Assembly: GCA_022707885.1 (NCBI GenBank)
Contig: JAKIZT010000007.1
Coordinates: 52,634 to 116,633 of the forward strand
Source of the DNA: Caldisericales bacterium
GTDB taxonomy: Bacteria > Caldisericota > Caldisericia > JAAYUI01
DNA length: 64,000 nt
Reading direction: 5' to 3'
The notes under the pieces were generated by a model that ran no database searches, had not been told where the DNA came from, and saw only the letters and a list, made by a program, of their open reading frames with translations. Within the stretch, counting starts at the first letter, position 1. Every line of letters starts with the position of its first letter. Shown piece by piece: positions 18,063-27,688 of the stretch. The translations under genes were made by a program, and so were the position numbers.

Positions 18063-18995
18063 TTATGCCCAGCTGGGGAGTGGAACAGACCATTCACCAA
18101 GAATTCTCACCTCAGGAAGCAGCCTGATATTGTAAAGATTATATATAGTCCCGACTACCTTCATCATCATCTGGATTACATCCAGAGATGTTGCACCACC
18201 CATATTTACAAGGAAATTGGCATGGATATCAGAGACAGCAACACCACCGAGTCTTTGTCCCTTGAGCCCAGCCTGGTCAATCAATTGACCAGCAAAAGCT
18301 GCGGGGGGATTTCTGAAAACGCAACCGGCATTGGGATAGCCCCATGGCTGTGTTCTCTGGCGATAATCCCTTATTTTTTCAATATTTGCTTTCAGGGCTT
18401 CCGGATCGGCTGGCTTAAGCTGGAACCGAACCCATTCGATGAGGCCTCCAGACCTCAAAACAACAGAGCTCCTATAATCAAAACCCATTTTCTCATGGGT
18501 CAGTGTCATCTTTTCACCACTTGGCAGGATGTAACCAACTTCCACAACACATCTGCTTATATACATTGCGCTTGTGCCAGCATTCATGGCAACAGCACCA
18601 CCTACAGTACCAGGTATTCCATAACAATACTGAAGACCAGCCAGATTTCTTTCGACTGATTCGGAAACAAATTTTGAAAGTGCCACACCACCGCCAACGA
18701 TAACAGAATCGCCTTCCCAGAGGATCTCATCGAGACCCTTACCAACCTTCATTACAATCCCTCTTATGCCAAGATCACCAACCAGAAGGTTTGTCCCGCC
18801 ACCAATTACAAGCACTGGAACATGCATCTTGCATGAGTAATCATAAATATTGAGTACATCATCAGCATCATATGGCACAACAAAAGCATCTGCCGGGCCG
18901 CCAACAGCAAACGACGTATGGTGGGTCATCGGCTCCCCAAAAAGTACTTCCCCCCTTATTGCAGATTTAAGCCCCGTCAAGGGGGTTGGAATCAT
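18063..18995 (-). CDS. murB: UDP-N-acetylenolpyruvoylglucosamine reductase
   Basis: 310 residues. FAD-binding motifs VIGGGTNLLVGD and GIPGTVGGAVAMNAG are present, with FDYRSS and NAGCVFRNPP in the substrate domain. The proton-donor position, serine in E. coli MurB (GSxFKNP), is cysteine here (GCVFRNP), a variant known in other MurBs. The compact C-terminus fits the type II form. It performs the second committed step of peptidoglycan precursor synthesis in the cytoplasm. It overlaps murC by ATGA (18992-18995) and is the last gene of the operon. Confidence 0.95.
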   Translation of the reverse strand: MIPTPLTGLKSAIRGEVLFGEPMTHHTSFAVGGPADAFVVPYDADDVLNIYDYSCKMHVPVLVIGGGTNLLVGDLGIRGIVMKVGKGLDEILWEGDSVIVGGGVALSKFVSESVERNLAGLQYCYGIPGTVGGAVAMNAGTSAMYISRCVVEVGYILPSGEKMTLTHEKMGFDYRSSVVLRSGGLIEWVRFQLKPADPEALKANIEKIRDYRQRTQPWGYPNAGCVFRNPPAAFAGQLIDQAGLKGQRLGGVAVSDIHANFLVNMGGATSLDVIQMMMKVVGTIYNLYNIRLLPEVRILGEWSVPLPSWA

Positions 18996-20371
18996 TTAAT
19001 TGCCTCCAATATCGGTTTCGCACAGGACCTTATTGGATAGGGCCCTGCAAGATAAACCACTTCGTTTTTTATCAAAGAAGATTTTACAATCTTGGGGACA
19101 AGTTCAAGGGTGCCAGCCATAGCAATCTGGGCGCTGGGATTCATGCTCCTGAGCTTGGAACAAAATTCTCTGGATCTTTCGATGTTGTTCTCCTCTTGCG
19201 GGAAGACTTGTGTCACAATCGTTCTGTCTGCAAGCGAAACACATGTCGAGTATTCCTCCAGAAGATATGATATTCTTGCAAATCTAAACGGTTGCATTAC
19301 CAGACATATTTTTTCATCCGGATAGTAAGACCTGAGGGCTTTCAATCCAGCAATAATAGCCGTGGGATGATGAGCATAATCATCGTATACAGGATTGCCG
19401 TTTACAGACCCCATGAGTTCCAATCTACGCTGTGTTCCTGGGAATGTGAAAAAATGTGGCAGGGCCAATTTTGGATCAAAACCCAGTGAAACGATCGCTG
19501 ATAATGCAGCAAGAGCATTTGAAACATTGTGATCACCGGGTACTTTTAGCTTAAGACGGCCAATTGACTCTCCCCCGATTCTCACCCCTGTTGTTGAACA
19601 AAGATTGTGACCTTCTCTAAAAATATTGGTCAAATCGGCTTTTACGTGTGACAGGCTGTTTCTTCCAAAAGTAACAACCTGGTTCATGTCTTTAAGTTTC
19701 ATTCTGAAGGTATTTTCATCATCGGCATTCAGGACTTTCATTTTTGCCTGAACAACAAAGCTCTCGAAAGCATCAAGAAGGTTTTTTTTGTTGTGATCGT
19801 AGGCATCCATGTGGTCCCAGTCGATATTTGTCACCACAGCCAAATCGCAATCGAACTTAAGAAAACTCTTATCAGATTCGTCGGTTTCCATTACAAGCAT
19901 CTGATTGCCCGACCATTTGGCCTGTTCACTGCCAATGATTGGGGACCCAAAATAATATGAGATGTTCTGCCCCATTCTTTCCAAAACATGGGCTATCATG
20001 GCTGTCGTCGTTGTTTTGCCATGAGTCCCTGCAACACCAAGAATCTTTCTGGCCGAGCCAAACTCAAAAAAGAAATCGGTTCTGTGGATGCACTTTATAT
20101 CAAGCTGTCTTGCCCGCTCAAGCTCTGGATTGGATTCCTTGATTGCACTTGAATAAATGACAACCTTCTGGTCTGTGATATTTTCAGCTTTTTGACCGGA
20201 GAACAAAATAGCACCCTTTTCACCAAGATCACGCACCAGTTCTCTGTCACAGTCAATATCAGAACCAGTCACGACATAGCCCATCTGCATGAGCATCAGG
20301 GCAATACCCCTCATGCCGGCACCACCAATACCAATTAAATGTATTTTAGAGCCTTTTCTTGGCACCCTCAT
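18992..20371 (-). CDS. murC: UDP-N-acetylmuramate-L-alanine ligase
   Basis: 459 residues. The N-terminal Rossmann motif IGIGGAGMRGIALML, the ATP loop GVAGTHGKTTTTAMIAHVLE, the central domain with MVMETDESD and the C-terminal domain with DDYAHHPTAI are all present. It adds L-alanine to UDP-MurNAc. It overlaps both neighbours by 4 bp (ATGA), indicating translational coupling. Confidence 0.97.
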   Translation of the reverse strand: MRVPRKGSKIHLIGIGGAGMRGIALMLMQMGYVVTGSDIDCDRELVRDLGEKGAILFSGQKAENITDQKVVIYSSAIKESNPELERARQLDIKCIHRTDFFFEFGSARKILGVAGTHGKTTTTAMIAHVLERMGQNISYYFGSPIIGSEQAKWSGNQMLVMETDESDKSFLKFDCDLAVVTNIDWDHMDAYDHNKKNLLDAFESFVVQAKMKVLNADDENTFRMKLKDMNQVVTFGRNSLSHVKADLTNIFREGHNLCSTTGVRIGGESIGRLKLKVPGDHNVSNALAALSAIVSLGFDPKLALPHFFTFPGTQRRLELMGSVNGNPVYDDYAHHPTAIIAGLKALRSYYPDEKICLVMQPFRFARISYLLEEYSTCVSLADRTIVTQVFPQEENNIERSREFCSKLRSMNPSAQIAMAGTLELVPKIVKSSLIKNEVVYLAGPYPIRSCAKPILEAIK

Positions 20372-21423
20372 CTTGATATCGCCAGCAGGATTTCTGCAAT
20401 CCGTCTTCCGGCACCCTGGTGCATGCAGGTCCTGGGATTTCTTTGCTCATTTAGCATAGAAAAAATAATCTCTTCAAGTTTTTCCCTGATCTGTGTTTCT
20501 TCAAGAACAATGCAATTTCCCTTTTTGGAAAGATATCTTGCATTTAGCATTTGATGATTATTTATAGAAAGCGCTCTTGGAACAAGGATGGCCGGGATCC
20601 CAGAACATTCAATCTCTGAGACAGTCATTGCACCAGCTCTCGACACTATCACATCCGCTACCGAATAAGCCAGATCCATTTCTCCCAGATATTCCAGGAG
20701 TACAGCATTTTTGTAGCTCCTGGAATCAAAAATCTCTTTTGTTTCACCATAGGTTTTCGATCCTGAAATCAGCAACCACTGAATTCCACCCTCTTCAATT
20801 CTTTCTTTGGGAAGAGACAAAAAAGCATCATTAAGAATTTTCGCACCCTGCGAACCACCAAAAATGACAACAGTTTTTTTCTTTGAATCAAGCCCAAGTT
20901 TTTTGTAGGCTTCAGATTTTTTTGGCTCAACATTACTCCATCTTATGGGGTTTCCCACCACCCTCACTTTGCCAGCTGGAAAACCAGTTGTGCCCTCAAA
21001 ACCAACCATCACAAGATCAGTTCTGCGTGACAGGAGCCTGTTGGCCCTTCCACCAATGGCATTCTGTTCGTGAAGTGCAACAGGAATACTTTTTTTAGAG
21101 GCAGCAATGACAAGAGGGACGGAAGAGAAATTGCCCATGCCAAGAACACACGATGGTTTCAACTCATCAATCAGTTTATTCGCGATCTTTATCCCCTTGT
21201 TAAGAGCGTTCAAATATTTTATGAATTTGGCAGGGTTCATCGATGGAGACAATGCAGGAATCGATCTTCTTTCAAATTCCACTGAAACAGTATTTTCAAG
21301 CTCTGATCCCAAGCCAGCAAGTACAACTCTAAACCCCATACCCCTGAGTTCTTTTGCAATTGCTACAGCCGGCAAGATATGCCCTCCAGTACCACCGGCC
21401 CCTATAATGACAGTCTTGGTCAT
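20368..21423 (-). CDS. murG: UDP-GlcNAc:lipid I N-acetylglucosaminyltransferase
   Basis: 351 residues. The N-terminal glycine-rich loop GAGGTGGHILPAVAIAKEL, HEQNAIGGRANR, FGGSQGAK and the donor-binding DVIVSRAGAMTVSEI are hallmark MurG motifs. It acts on the inner membrane face to make lipid II. It overlaps ftsW and murC by 4 bp on each side. Confidence 0.96.
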   Translation of the reverse strand: MTKTVIIGAGGTGGHILPAVAIAKELRGMGFRVVLAGLGSELENTVSVEFERRSIPALSPSMNPAKFIKYLNALNKGIKIANKLIDELKPSCVLGMGNFSSVPLVIAASKKSIPVALHEQNAIGGRANRLLSRRTDLVMVGFEGTTGFPAGKVRVVGNPIRWSNVEPKKSEAYKKLGLDSKKKTVVIFGGSQGAKILNDAFLSLPKERIEEGGIQWLLISGSKTYGETKEIFDSRSYKNAVLLEYLGEMDLAYSVADVIVSRAGAMTVSEIECSGIPAILVPRALSINNHQMLNARYLSKKGNCIVLEETQIREKLEEIIFSMLNEQRNPRTCMHQGAGRRIAEILLAISR

Positions 21424-22538
21424 GTTAACTCCTGGCGATTGTTTCTGTCTATGGCAAACAGTATACCCACCTCAAGCATGTTGACAATGAGCGAGGTGCC
21501 ACCAGCCGACAGGAATGGGAGTGTAACACCAGTTACAGGCAAAAGACCGGTTGCAACAGCCATATTTATGAACCCCTGAAGTCCAATATGCAAACCTATG
21601 CCAAGAGCCACAAGGTACGAGAACAGGTTCTTTGATTTTGAAGCGATCCTGATTGAACGTACAACAAACAGTGCAAACATGGCTATAACAAAAACAGCGC
21701 CTACAAAACCAAGCTCTTCCACAACGAGCGAAAACACAAAATCGCTCTCCACCATCGGCAATCGCCCAAACTTCTGCTGACCATAGAAGAGCCCGGAACC
21801 AAAAAAACCTCCATTGGCAATGGCAATCAGAGATTGCACCATCTGGTATGATACATTGTCCGAAAGATTGGGATTCAATGGGTCCAGCCAGGCCGTTATC
21901 CTGTCTTTCCAATATGCGACCCTGGTCAAGCTTTCGTACAAAACACCAAGCACAAAAAGTGCACCAAGGAAAATCAGACCCCATATCGGAGCACCGCTCA
22001 AAAAATACTGCGTGATAAATATTGTCAGAATAACAATGGTTGAACCAAGATCGGGGCTTCTAAGAACAAGAAGGGCCGGCACGCCAAACATGAGAAAAAG
22101 CTTGAAAACTTCTCTTGCAGACATCTTTCTTGGTTCTCTTACCGAAAGATAAGATGCAGTAGAAAGTATCAAGCCAACCTTTGCAAGCTCCGAGGGCTGA
22201 AAAGACTGACCGGCAATCTCGATCCATCTGGTTGAGTAATTGATTGTCACTCCAAAACCAGGGACATAAAGCAGCACAAGAAGACCTATGGCCAGGAAAT
22301 AAATTGGATACGCAAGAAGTTTTATGGTATCAATACTCGATCTGTACGCTATAAAACCAGCAGCAAAACCTATGATAAAAGCCATCAATTGCTTGAAAAG
22401 CAAGTAGCCAGGTGATGGAACTTCACCTACAAAAGCTTTTCCAACACCAGCGGAATAAACAGCCAAGAGACCGATGCCTACTAGCGAGAGTGTTGAGAAA
22501 AGAAGCCCCTTGTCAAAAACGTAAGCCCTTTTGGGCAA
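21420..22538 (-). CDS. ftsW: SEDS-family peptidoglycan glycosyltransferase FtsW
   Basis: 372 residues with about ten hydrophobic helices. The SEDS signatures RWIEIAGQSFQPSELAKVGLI, SPDLGSTIVILTIFI, GLHIGLQGFINMAVATGLLPVTGVTLPFLSAGGTSLI are all present. SEDS proteins polymerise lipid II. FtsW rather than RodA is inferred from the location between murD and murG. It overlaps the end of murD by 26 bp. Confidence 0.9.
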   Translation of the reverse strand: MPKRAYVFDKGLLFSTLSLVGIGLLAVYSAGVGKAFVGEVPSPGYLLFKQLMAFIIGFAAGFIAYRSSIDTIKLLAYPIYFLAIGLLVLLYVPGFGVTINYSTRWIEIAGQSFQPSELAKVGLILSTASYLSVREPRKMSAREVFKLFLMFGVPALLVLRSPDLGSTIVILTIFITQYFLSGAPIWGLIFLGALFVLGVLYESLTRVAYWKDRITAWLDPLNPNLSDNVSYQMVQSLIAIANGGFFGSGLFYGQQKFGRLPMVESDFVFSLVVEELGFVGAVFVIAMFALFVVRSIRIASKSKNLFSYLVALGIGLHIGLQGFINMAVATGLLPVTGVTLPFLSAGGTSLIVNMLEVGILFAIDRNNRQELT

Positions 22539-23886
22539 GCTCCCTCACCTCCTGGCAGAACATCCTGCCCCGGTGTTCGTAGTCCTTGAACTGGTCAAAA
22601 CTGGCGCAGGCTGGCGAGAGAAGAACAGTGTCACCAGGTTTAGCAACCTTGATGGCTTTTCTTATGGCTTCCGATTGGTCTTTCGCCACTACGATCCTGT
22701 CAAAACCACCATCTCTGAGTGCTTTTTCAATTTTTGGAGCAGTGATACCATGGAGAACCGCATATCTCACTTCACCAAAATTAACAGCAAGTTCTGAAAA
22801 ATCGGAACCTTTTTCGGAACCACCAAGGATTATTACAAAAGGTCCTGGGAGTGATTTAACCGCGAGAATTGTTGCTTCTGGCTTTGTCGACTTTGAATCA
22901 TTGATAAATCTGATTCCCCCCCACTCACCGACAAACTGGAGTCTGTGGTCAAGTGGAACAAAATCTTTTGCTGTTGTAAGGGCGAGTGCAGAATCAACAC
23001 CAAACCTAGATACCGCAAGCGAGGCAGCCATCAGATTGAGTGCATTAAAATCTCCAACAAGTTGGTAATCAGAAAGGGAGGAAACCCTTTTTCCTCTTAT
23101 ATATATGTCTTTGCCATCAAAATAGGCTTCGATGTTCGGGCCGTTTTTTCTTGAGAATGAAGCTACATTGGCACACGTTTTTCCATCAAGGGAAGAGCTC
23201 CACCTGTCATCTGCATTCACCACAACGAGGTCCTCTCCGTCCATCCTTGCGAGTACTTTTTCCTTCAAAGAAGCATACTCTTCCATGCTTGTGTGCCTAT
23301 TAAGATGGTCTTGCGACAGGTTTGTGAAAACAGCAGTTTTTGGATGGAAAGTTTCCATCAATTCGCACTGAAAAGATGAAACTTCAATTGAGAGCACCCA
23401 GTCTGGCTGGGCCTCGACAACATGGTTTGAAAGGGCATCACCTATATTTCCAACCGGCCTGCTTTTTATCCCAGCCTTGTTCAACATGTGGGCGATCAGG
23501 GCAGTTGTTGTTGATTTACCGGATGTGCCGGTCACCGCAGCATAATTGCAGGGTAAAAGCTCTGCGGCCAGATCAAGCTCTCCCCTGAGAAGGATTGAAA
23601 GCGATCTTGCCTTGACGAGCACTTCCGAATTCATAGGAATCCCCGGAGAAACAACAATCATATCAGAGGCAAAAATCCTTTCAGAATGGCCTCCAGTTTC
23701 AAATGGAAGACCAAGAGATTCAAGCCCCTCGACATTACTGGAGTCAGAGCAAAACACTTTTGCGCCAACATCAGAAAGAAGTTTCGCAACGGCTTTTCCA
23801 GAACGTCCCATGCCCAGGACTGAAATTTTTTTACCCTTTAAAAAAGACACTGTTTCTTGGTTCACATTTAGAATTGATAATCTCAA
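22513..23886 (-). CDS. murD: UDP-N-acetylmuramoylalanine-D-glutamate ligase
   Basis: 457 residues. ISVLGMGRSGKAVAKLL (N-terminal domain), VTGTSGKSTTTALIAHML (ATP loop), NLSQDHLNRH and the C-terminal INDSKSTKPEATILAV and LSPACASFDQFKDYEHRG identify MurD. It adds D-glutamate to UDP-MurNAc-Ala. It is the first gene of the operon. The assigned TTG start has no SD of its own but overlaps the stop of a short upstream frame that does; a GTG eight codons further in (NVN) is an alternative. Confidence 0.95.
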   Translation of the reverse strand: MRLSILNVNQETVSFLKGKKISVLGMGRSGKAVAKLLSDVGAKVFCSDSSNVEGLESLGLPFETGGHSERIFASDMIVVSPGIPMNSEVLVKARSLSILLRGELDLAAELLPCNYAAVTGTSGKSTTTALIAHMLNKAGIKSRPVGNIGDALSNHVVEAQPDWVLSIEVSSFQCELMETFHPKTAVFTNLSQDHLNRHTSMEEYASLKEKVLARMDGEDLVVVNADDRWSSSLDGKTCANVASFSRKNGPNIEAYFDGKDIYIRGKRVSSLSDYQLVGDFNALNLMAASLAVSRFGVDSALALTTAKDFVPLDHRLQFVGEWGGIRFINDSKSTKPEATILAVKSLPGPFVIILGGSEKGSDFSELAVNFGEVRYAVLHGITAPKIEKALRDGGFDRIVVAKDQSEAIRKAIKVAKPGDTVLLSPACASFDQFKDYEHRGRMFCQEVRELAQKGLRF

Positions 23887-23921
23887 GCTGGGCCCAAATC
23901 AACCCCAGGGTAAATTTTCAA
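23883..23921 (-). other. Possible 12-codon leader ORF coupled to murD
   Basis: AGGAGAAG at 23931-23924 is followed closely by TTG (23921), and a 12-residue frame ends in TGA at 23885-23883. The stop overlaps the murD TTG as TTGA, the same kind of coupling seen between the other genes of the operon. Whether it is translated is unknown. Confidence 0.25.
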
Positions 23922-24071
23922 CTCTTCTCCTAAAAATTTTGACCCAATAAAACAAGGATCAATTTGCAAATTTGTAATCTTTTTAAACCAAAACACCTCT
24001 TATATAAATGATATGTGATAGGGTTTAGGTTATTTTTAATATGAAATGTGGCTCTGCATAAAGAAACAACC

Positions 24072-24099
24072 TTGACATGTTTATTTCTGCCAATATAAA
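24072..24099 (+). promoter_or_regulatory. Sigma-70 promoter for the gene at 24144
   Basis: TTGACA (24072-24077), 16-base spacer, TATAAA (24094-24099). The expected start is near 24106, about 25 bases before the AGGAGG SD. It lies in the roughly 250-bp region divergent to the mur operon. No clear opposing promoter was seen. Confidence 0.8.
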
Positions 24100-24143
24100 G
24101 GGCCTTGAAAACAGGCTGGAATTGATAAATAGGAGGAGTTGCC

Positions 24144-25610
24144 ATCAACACTACAAAATTTAGGGCTCTCTTGGTCTCCATGCTGACAGCACAAATCATT
24201 TTTGCATACACATTGCCAATAATGCCAGTCAAATGCGCAACACCGAATCTTGGAAATTTCACCTTTCATGGCATCTCAAGCAATAATGAACTGGTGGTAT
24301 CCAACCAGAATGAGATTTTCTGGTTAACAAAAAAAGGCGTTCAAAACTCCATTCCGGCCAATAAGGTCTTTTCAACTCCAGGGGCTGACAGAATATACTT
24401 CATGATCGATGACAAACTTATGTCAACCGACATGGAGCAGCACAAGATATCGGAGATAGAAGCAATTCTTCCCGTTGATGGTCCCGTTGAAGCCGCAGGG
24501 AAATGGCTCGCCACACAAACTAGCCTTGGAACAGAACTTTTCTACGATTGCAGAACACAGACGAAACTTGAAGGGATATGGTCTTTTTCCACTTGTGATA
24601 ATGAAAGCTTCCTGTTTACCAATAAAGTTGGAGCTGGCGCAATCCTGCTTTCAAAAAATGGCCAAGTGCTTGGCAAATCGTTTCTCCCTGGAGAATTCCT
24701 ATACGCAGGCAAACACATCCTATGTATAGGGCCAGAAAGTTGCGAACTGCTTTCAAAAGAAAACCTCTCGTCACTTTGCAAATTACCAGTAATGGACAGT
24801 TACACAGTCCAGAATGGTCACATAATCGGAAAAAATGCACAGGGTAAAGCTACTTTTGTGTTCGGCAATGGCACGCTGACAAAAAAACAAATGCCGAAGC
24901 TAAACTCCGATTACTTTACACAAAACAAACTAATTGGTTTTGATGACAATGGCAAGTACAGGGCATACACTCTCCCGGAATTTGAGCTGGTCCAGCTGCC
25001 TGATATTTCCATGAAATCAGAGTGGTACTGGTTTAAAGAGGCTGGAAGTTTCATCATTGTTGAAGGTGATGGCGAAGAATGTATTGCCATCGACCTGGAA
25101 ACAGCAATACCTTTTGCAAAAGTGCCAAAACCGGCCAGTGCTTCTGGCGAATACCTCATATACTCAACTGCAGATCAGGTAGTTGTGCACAGGATTAATG
25201 GCGAAAAAACAGTACCAAATTGTATCAAAACCGCCGTTGACAATGGAATCAAACACCCGAAACCAAGAATGGTCTCTTCTCAAGGAGATAGGTGCACACT
25301 GATATATGTTAATAATCATGAAAATACGATACTCTCAAGGATAGACACCCAGACAAACTCTAAAATAGGAGAACAAAACATAACCGGCTACACTGCCAGG
25401 ATTGTTTTCTGTCCGCAAGAATCATCAGTGATACCCTATTCTAAAATAATAGATACTATCGACTCTTCTTCCATAGAAAACTTGAGAAGGAACGGCCATG
25501 GCAGGGCAAGCCTTGCATTCATATCTGAAGATGCGCTATCTGCCGTTGTTGTTTCTCCTATAAACGGTGAAATAAACGAATATTCCTTGATCGAAAAGTC
25601 ATCCGATTGA
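24144..25610 (+). CDS. Secreted protein of unknown function, possibly beta-propeller, probable AUC start
   Basis: 488 residues if read from ATC 24144. This gives an N-terminus of NTTKFRALLVSMLTAQIIFA, a typical signal peptide with two basic residues, and AGGAGG lies seven bases before the codon. The first conventional start, TTG 24171, has no SD and would cut off the basic n-region. The mature part is rich in short beta-strand and turn patterns (for example ISSNNELVVSNQNEIFWLTKKG) like WD/TolB-type propellers, but no family is recognised. A promoter lies immediately upstream. It is followed after 41 bases by the carbonic anhydrase-like gene. Confidence 0.7.
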   Translation: MNTTKFRALLVSMLTAQIIFAYTLPIMPVKCATPNLGNFTFHGISSNNELVVSNQNEIFWLTKKGVQNSIPANKVFSTPGADRIYFMIDDKLMSTDMEQHKISEIEAILPVDGPVEAAGKWLATQTSLGTELFYDCRTQTKLEGIWSFSTCDNESFLFTNKVGAGAILLSKNGQVLGKSFLPGEFLYAGKHILCIGPESCELLSKENLSSLCKLPVMDSYTVQNGHIIGKNAQGKATFVFGNGTLTKKQMPKLNSDYFTQNKLIGFDDNGKYRAYTLPEFELVQLPDISMKSEWYWFKEAGSFIIVEGDGEECIAIDLETAIPFAKVPKPASASGEYLIYSTADQVVVHRINGEKTVPNCIKTAVDNGIKHPKPRMVSSQGDRCTLIYVNNHENTILSRIDTQTNSKIGEQNITGYTARIVFCPQESSVIPYSKIIDTIDSSSIENLRRNGHGRASLAFISEDALSAVVVSPINGEINEYSLIEKSSD

Positions 25611-25651
25611 CATGCCAACCCCCTTGCTTAGAATCTGACCCGAGGCCAGAG

Positions 25652-26185
25652 ATGCTAAGAGATTTTGAAGGTTCAAGCCCAAAGGTAGCCGAGAGCGCAT
25701 TTGTTGACCCAGGCGCAATAATCATAGGCAATGCCATTATTGCCCAGAAATGTTCGATATGGCCAGGCGCAATCATAAGGGCAGACATCAACACCATTAC
25801 CATCGGCGAGATGTCAAACGTGCAAGAATTCGTTTCGATACATGTCGAACCGGAAGTTGCAACAAGAATTGGCAATGGGGTCACAGTTGGCCACAGTGCA
25901 ACACTCCACGGCTGCGAGATTGATGATTTTTCCTTGATTGGAATTGGCTCGATCATCCTGGACAGGTCAAAAATTGGCCACCACTGTATGATTGGTGCTG
26001 GCTCACTGATACCACCAGGCAAAACAATTCCTCCCTGTTCACTTGTTATGGGAAGTCCTGGAAAAATCATCAGGGAACTGACTGATGAGGAATGCAAAAA
26101 CCTCGAGATTCATGCACAAAAATACTTCTTGCTTTCAGAAAAGCACAAAGGAGAAATTTATGGCAAAGAACAAAAACAGAATTAG
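25652..26185 (+). CDS. Gamma-class carbonic anhydrase-like hexapeptide-repeat protein
   Basis: 177 residues forming a left-handed beta-helix of hexapeptide repeats (AIIIGNAIIAQKCSIWPGAIIRAD, then more turns). The three metal-ligand histidines of the gamma-CA/YrdA group appear in SIHVEP and VGHSATLHGC. Members hydrate CO2 or act in poorly known YrdA/PaaY roles, so activity is unproven. The ATG at 25652 follows GAGG by seven bases; the longer TTG frame from 25607 is rejected. Its last 26 bases overlap the permease start. Confidence 0.85.
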   Translation: MLRDFEGSSPKVAESAFVDPGAIIIGNAIIAQKCSIWPGAIIRADINTITIGEMSNVQEFVSIHVEPEVATRIGNGVTVGHSATLHGCEIDDFSLIGIGSIILDRSKIGHHCMIGAGSLIPPGKTIPPCSLVMGSPGKIIRELTDEECKNLEIHAQKYFLLSEKHKGEIYGKEQKQN

Positions 26186-27677
26186 CAAACAGCAACATGT
26201 CGAAGCACCACCAAAACCAAAAAATTTTATAGACAGAATTTTCAATCTTTCACATTCCGGCTCTGACTGGAAAAAAGAAATTATCGCTGGCATCACAGCA
26301 TTCCTTGGCACAGCATTTCTAATGCTTGTTGTTCCAAAGATTTTTGGAATAGCCTATCAGCAAAATGGTATGATTGAAGAAATGGTTGCCTTTGCAACTC
26401 TTATTGTGGTGGTTCTTGCAAACCTTGCAAGTGGAATCCTCACAAATCTACCATATGTACTTGCTCCATCAGTTGCAACAACCCTTGCCATGATGTCCGT
26501 TCTGACATACATGTCAGATTCACCCAATACAATGTTCGGACTCATACTCATTGCTGGCGTAATCTTTTTGGCAATTACGATCCTGCCGATTGGAAAACAT
26601 ATCATACAGTCCTTCCCGAAAGGGCTCAGATACAGCGCAGTTCTGGGTCTGGGACTCATGCTTGTTCTAATGGGTCTTCAAGCATCAGGCCTATTTGGTT
26701 CGGCCCTTGGAAGCGGTAAAATAGCAGAACAGCTTGCCGGACAGGTTTACAATATCTTTCCAATGTCTCACTCAGTCAACATTTTTGACACCAGATTGCT
26801 TATCTTCCTCATTGGCTTGATATGCGTGGGGTATTTTATATTTACAAAAGCAAAACACCCATACCTCTGGACAATCCTCCTGACCACAATTATTGGCCTT
26901 TTCTTCATATCTGAAACATTTGGTGGAGGAGTAGCAAATAGTGGATGGATCTCGCCACATCCGGATTTTATGAATGTTTTTAATTTCAAATCTGGGCTCA
27001 TATACCTCCCGGATACCTCGCAGTGGTTATCGAGCAATCTTCTGCAGCCAAGCAATTTGTTCTCGATATTTGGAAAAACAGCAATCATAGGCATCGGAAC
27101 TGTTGTAATGCTCATCGTCAGAGACATATTCAGTGCTTCAGGTACACTCGCTGGTCTTGCAACACTTGAGGGCAGAATGGGTCCAAACGACAACGATTTC
27201 AAGAATTCCCACCGTGCATTGATGGTCCAGGGCGGATCAAAGGTCCTGTCAGGAGTTTTTGGAGCTGCACCGGTTGAATATGTTCCAGAATCATCAGTGG
27301 GTATCGCAGCAGGCGGAAAGACTGGAATCACTGCTGTTGTTTACGCTGGTTGCGCAATCCTCGCGATATTCCTTCTCCCATTGTTCAGATCCATTCCAAT
27401 GGTTGCATTGGCGCCAGTTTTCATAGCAATTGGCCTCTCCTTTGTGAAATTTGCACAGGAAATCAACTGGAAGGATGTGCTCGAATCAATACCAGCCATC
27501 GTTGTCATCATCATGACAATGGTCACATGGAACATCGCTATAGCGCTTATGTGGGGTATCATCATACAGCTCTGCCTCTGTGTGGCTGTGTGGAAGTTTG
27601 AAAAAACAAATGCTGGCCTATGGACACTTGGAGTGGTCTCACTCGTTGGCTTGGTCCTCTTCTATATAGGCCAATAG
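26160..27677 (+). CDS. NCS2-family nucleobase permease, AzgA-like
   Basis: 505 residues with about 12-14 hydrophobic helices. The N-terminal KKEIIAGITAFLGTAFLMLVVPKIFG and NLPYVLAPSVA segments resemble AzgA (adenine/guanine/hypoxanthine) members of NCS2; PESSVGIAAGGKTGITAVV is the conserved mid-C-terminal stretch. It probably imports purine bases with protons, but the exact substrate is not determinable. The ATG at 26160 has AAGGAG seven bases before it and lies inside the end of the preceding gene. Confidence 0.85.
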   Translation: MAKNKNRISKQQHVEAPPKPKNFIDRIFNLSHSGSDWKKEIIAGITAFLGTAFLMLVVPKIFGIAYQQNGMIEEMVAFATLIVVVLANLASGILTNLPYVLAPSVATTLAMMSVLTYMSDSPNTMFGLILIAGVIFLAITILPIGKHIIQSFPKGLRYSAVLGLGLMLVLMGLQASGLFGSALGSGKIAEQLAGQVYNIFPMSHSVNIFDTRLLIFLIGLICVGYFIFTKAKHPYLWTILLTTIIGLFFISETFGGGVANSGWISPHPDFMNVFNFKSGLIYLPDTSQWLSSNLLQPSNLFSIFGKTAIIGIGTVVMLIVRDIFSASGTLAGLATLEGRMGPNDNDFKNSHRALMVQGGSKVLSGVFGAAPVEYVPESSVGIAAGGKTGITAVVYAGCAILAIFLLPLFRSIPMVALAPVFIAIGLSFVKFAQEINWKDVLESIPAIVVIIMTMVTWNIAIALMWGIIIQLCLCVAVWKFEKTNAGLWTLGVVSLVGLVLFYIGQ

Positions 27678-27688
27678 AAATAGGGTAA

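Noticed and set aside
24171..25610. TTG 24171 as start of the secreted protein
   Set aside because: No SD, and it would remove the basic part of the signal peptide; AGGAGG points to the codon at 24144.
26768..27331. 187-residue minus-strand frame
   Set aside because: Antisense to the NCS2 permease; its composition is that of reversed membrane-helix codons.
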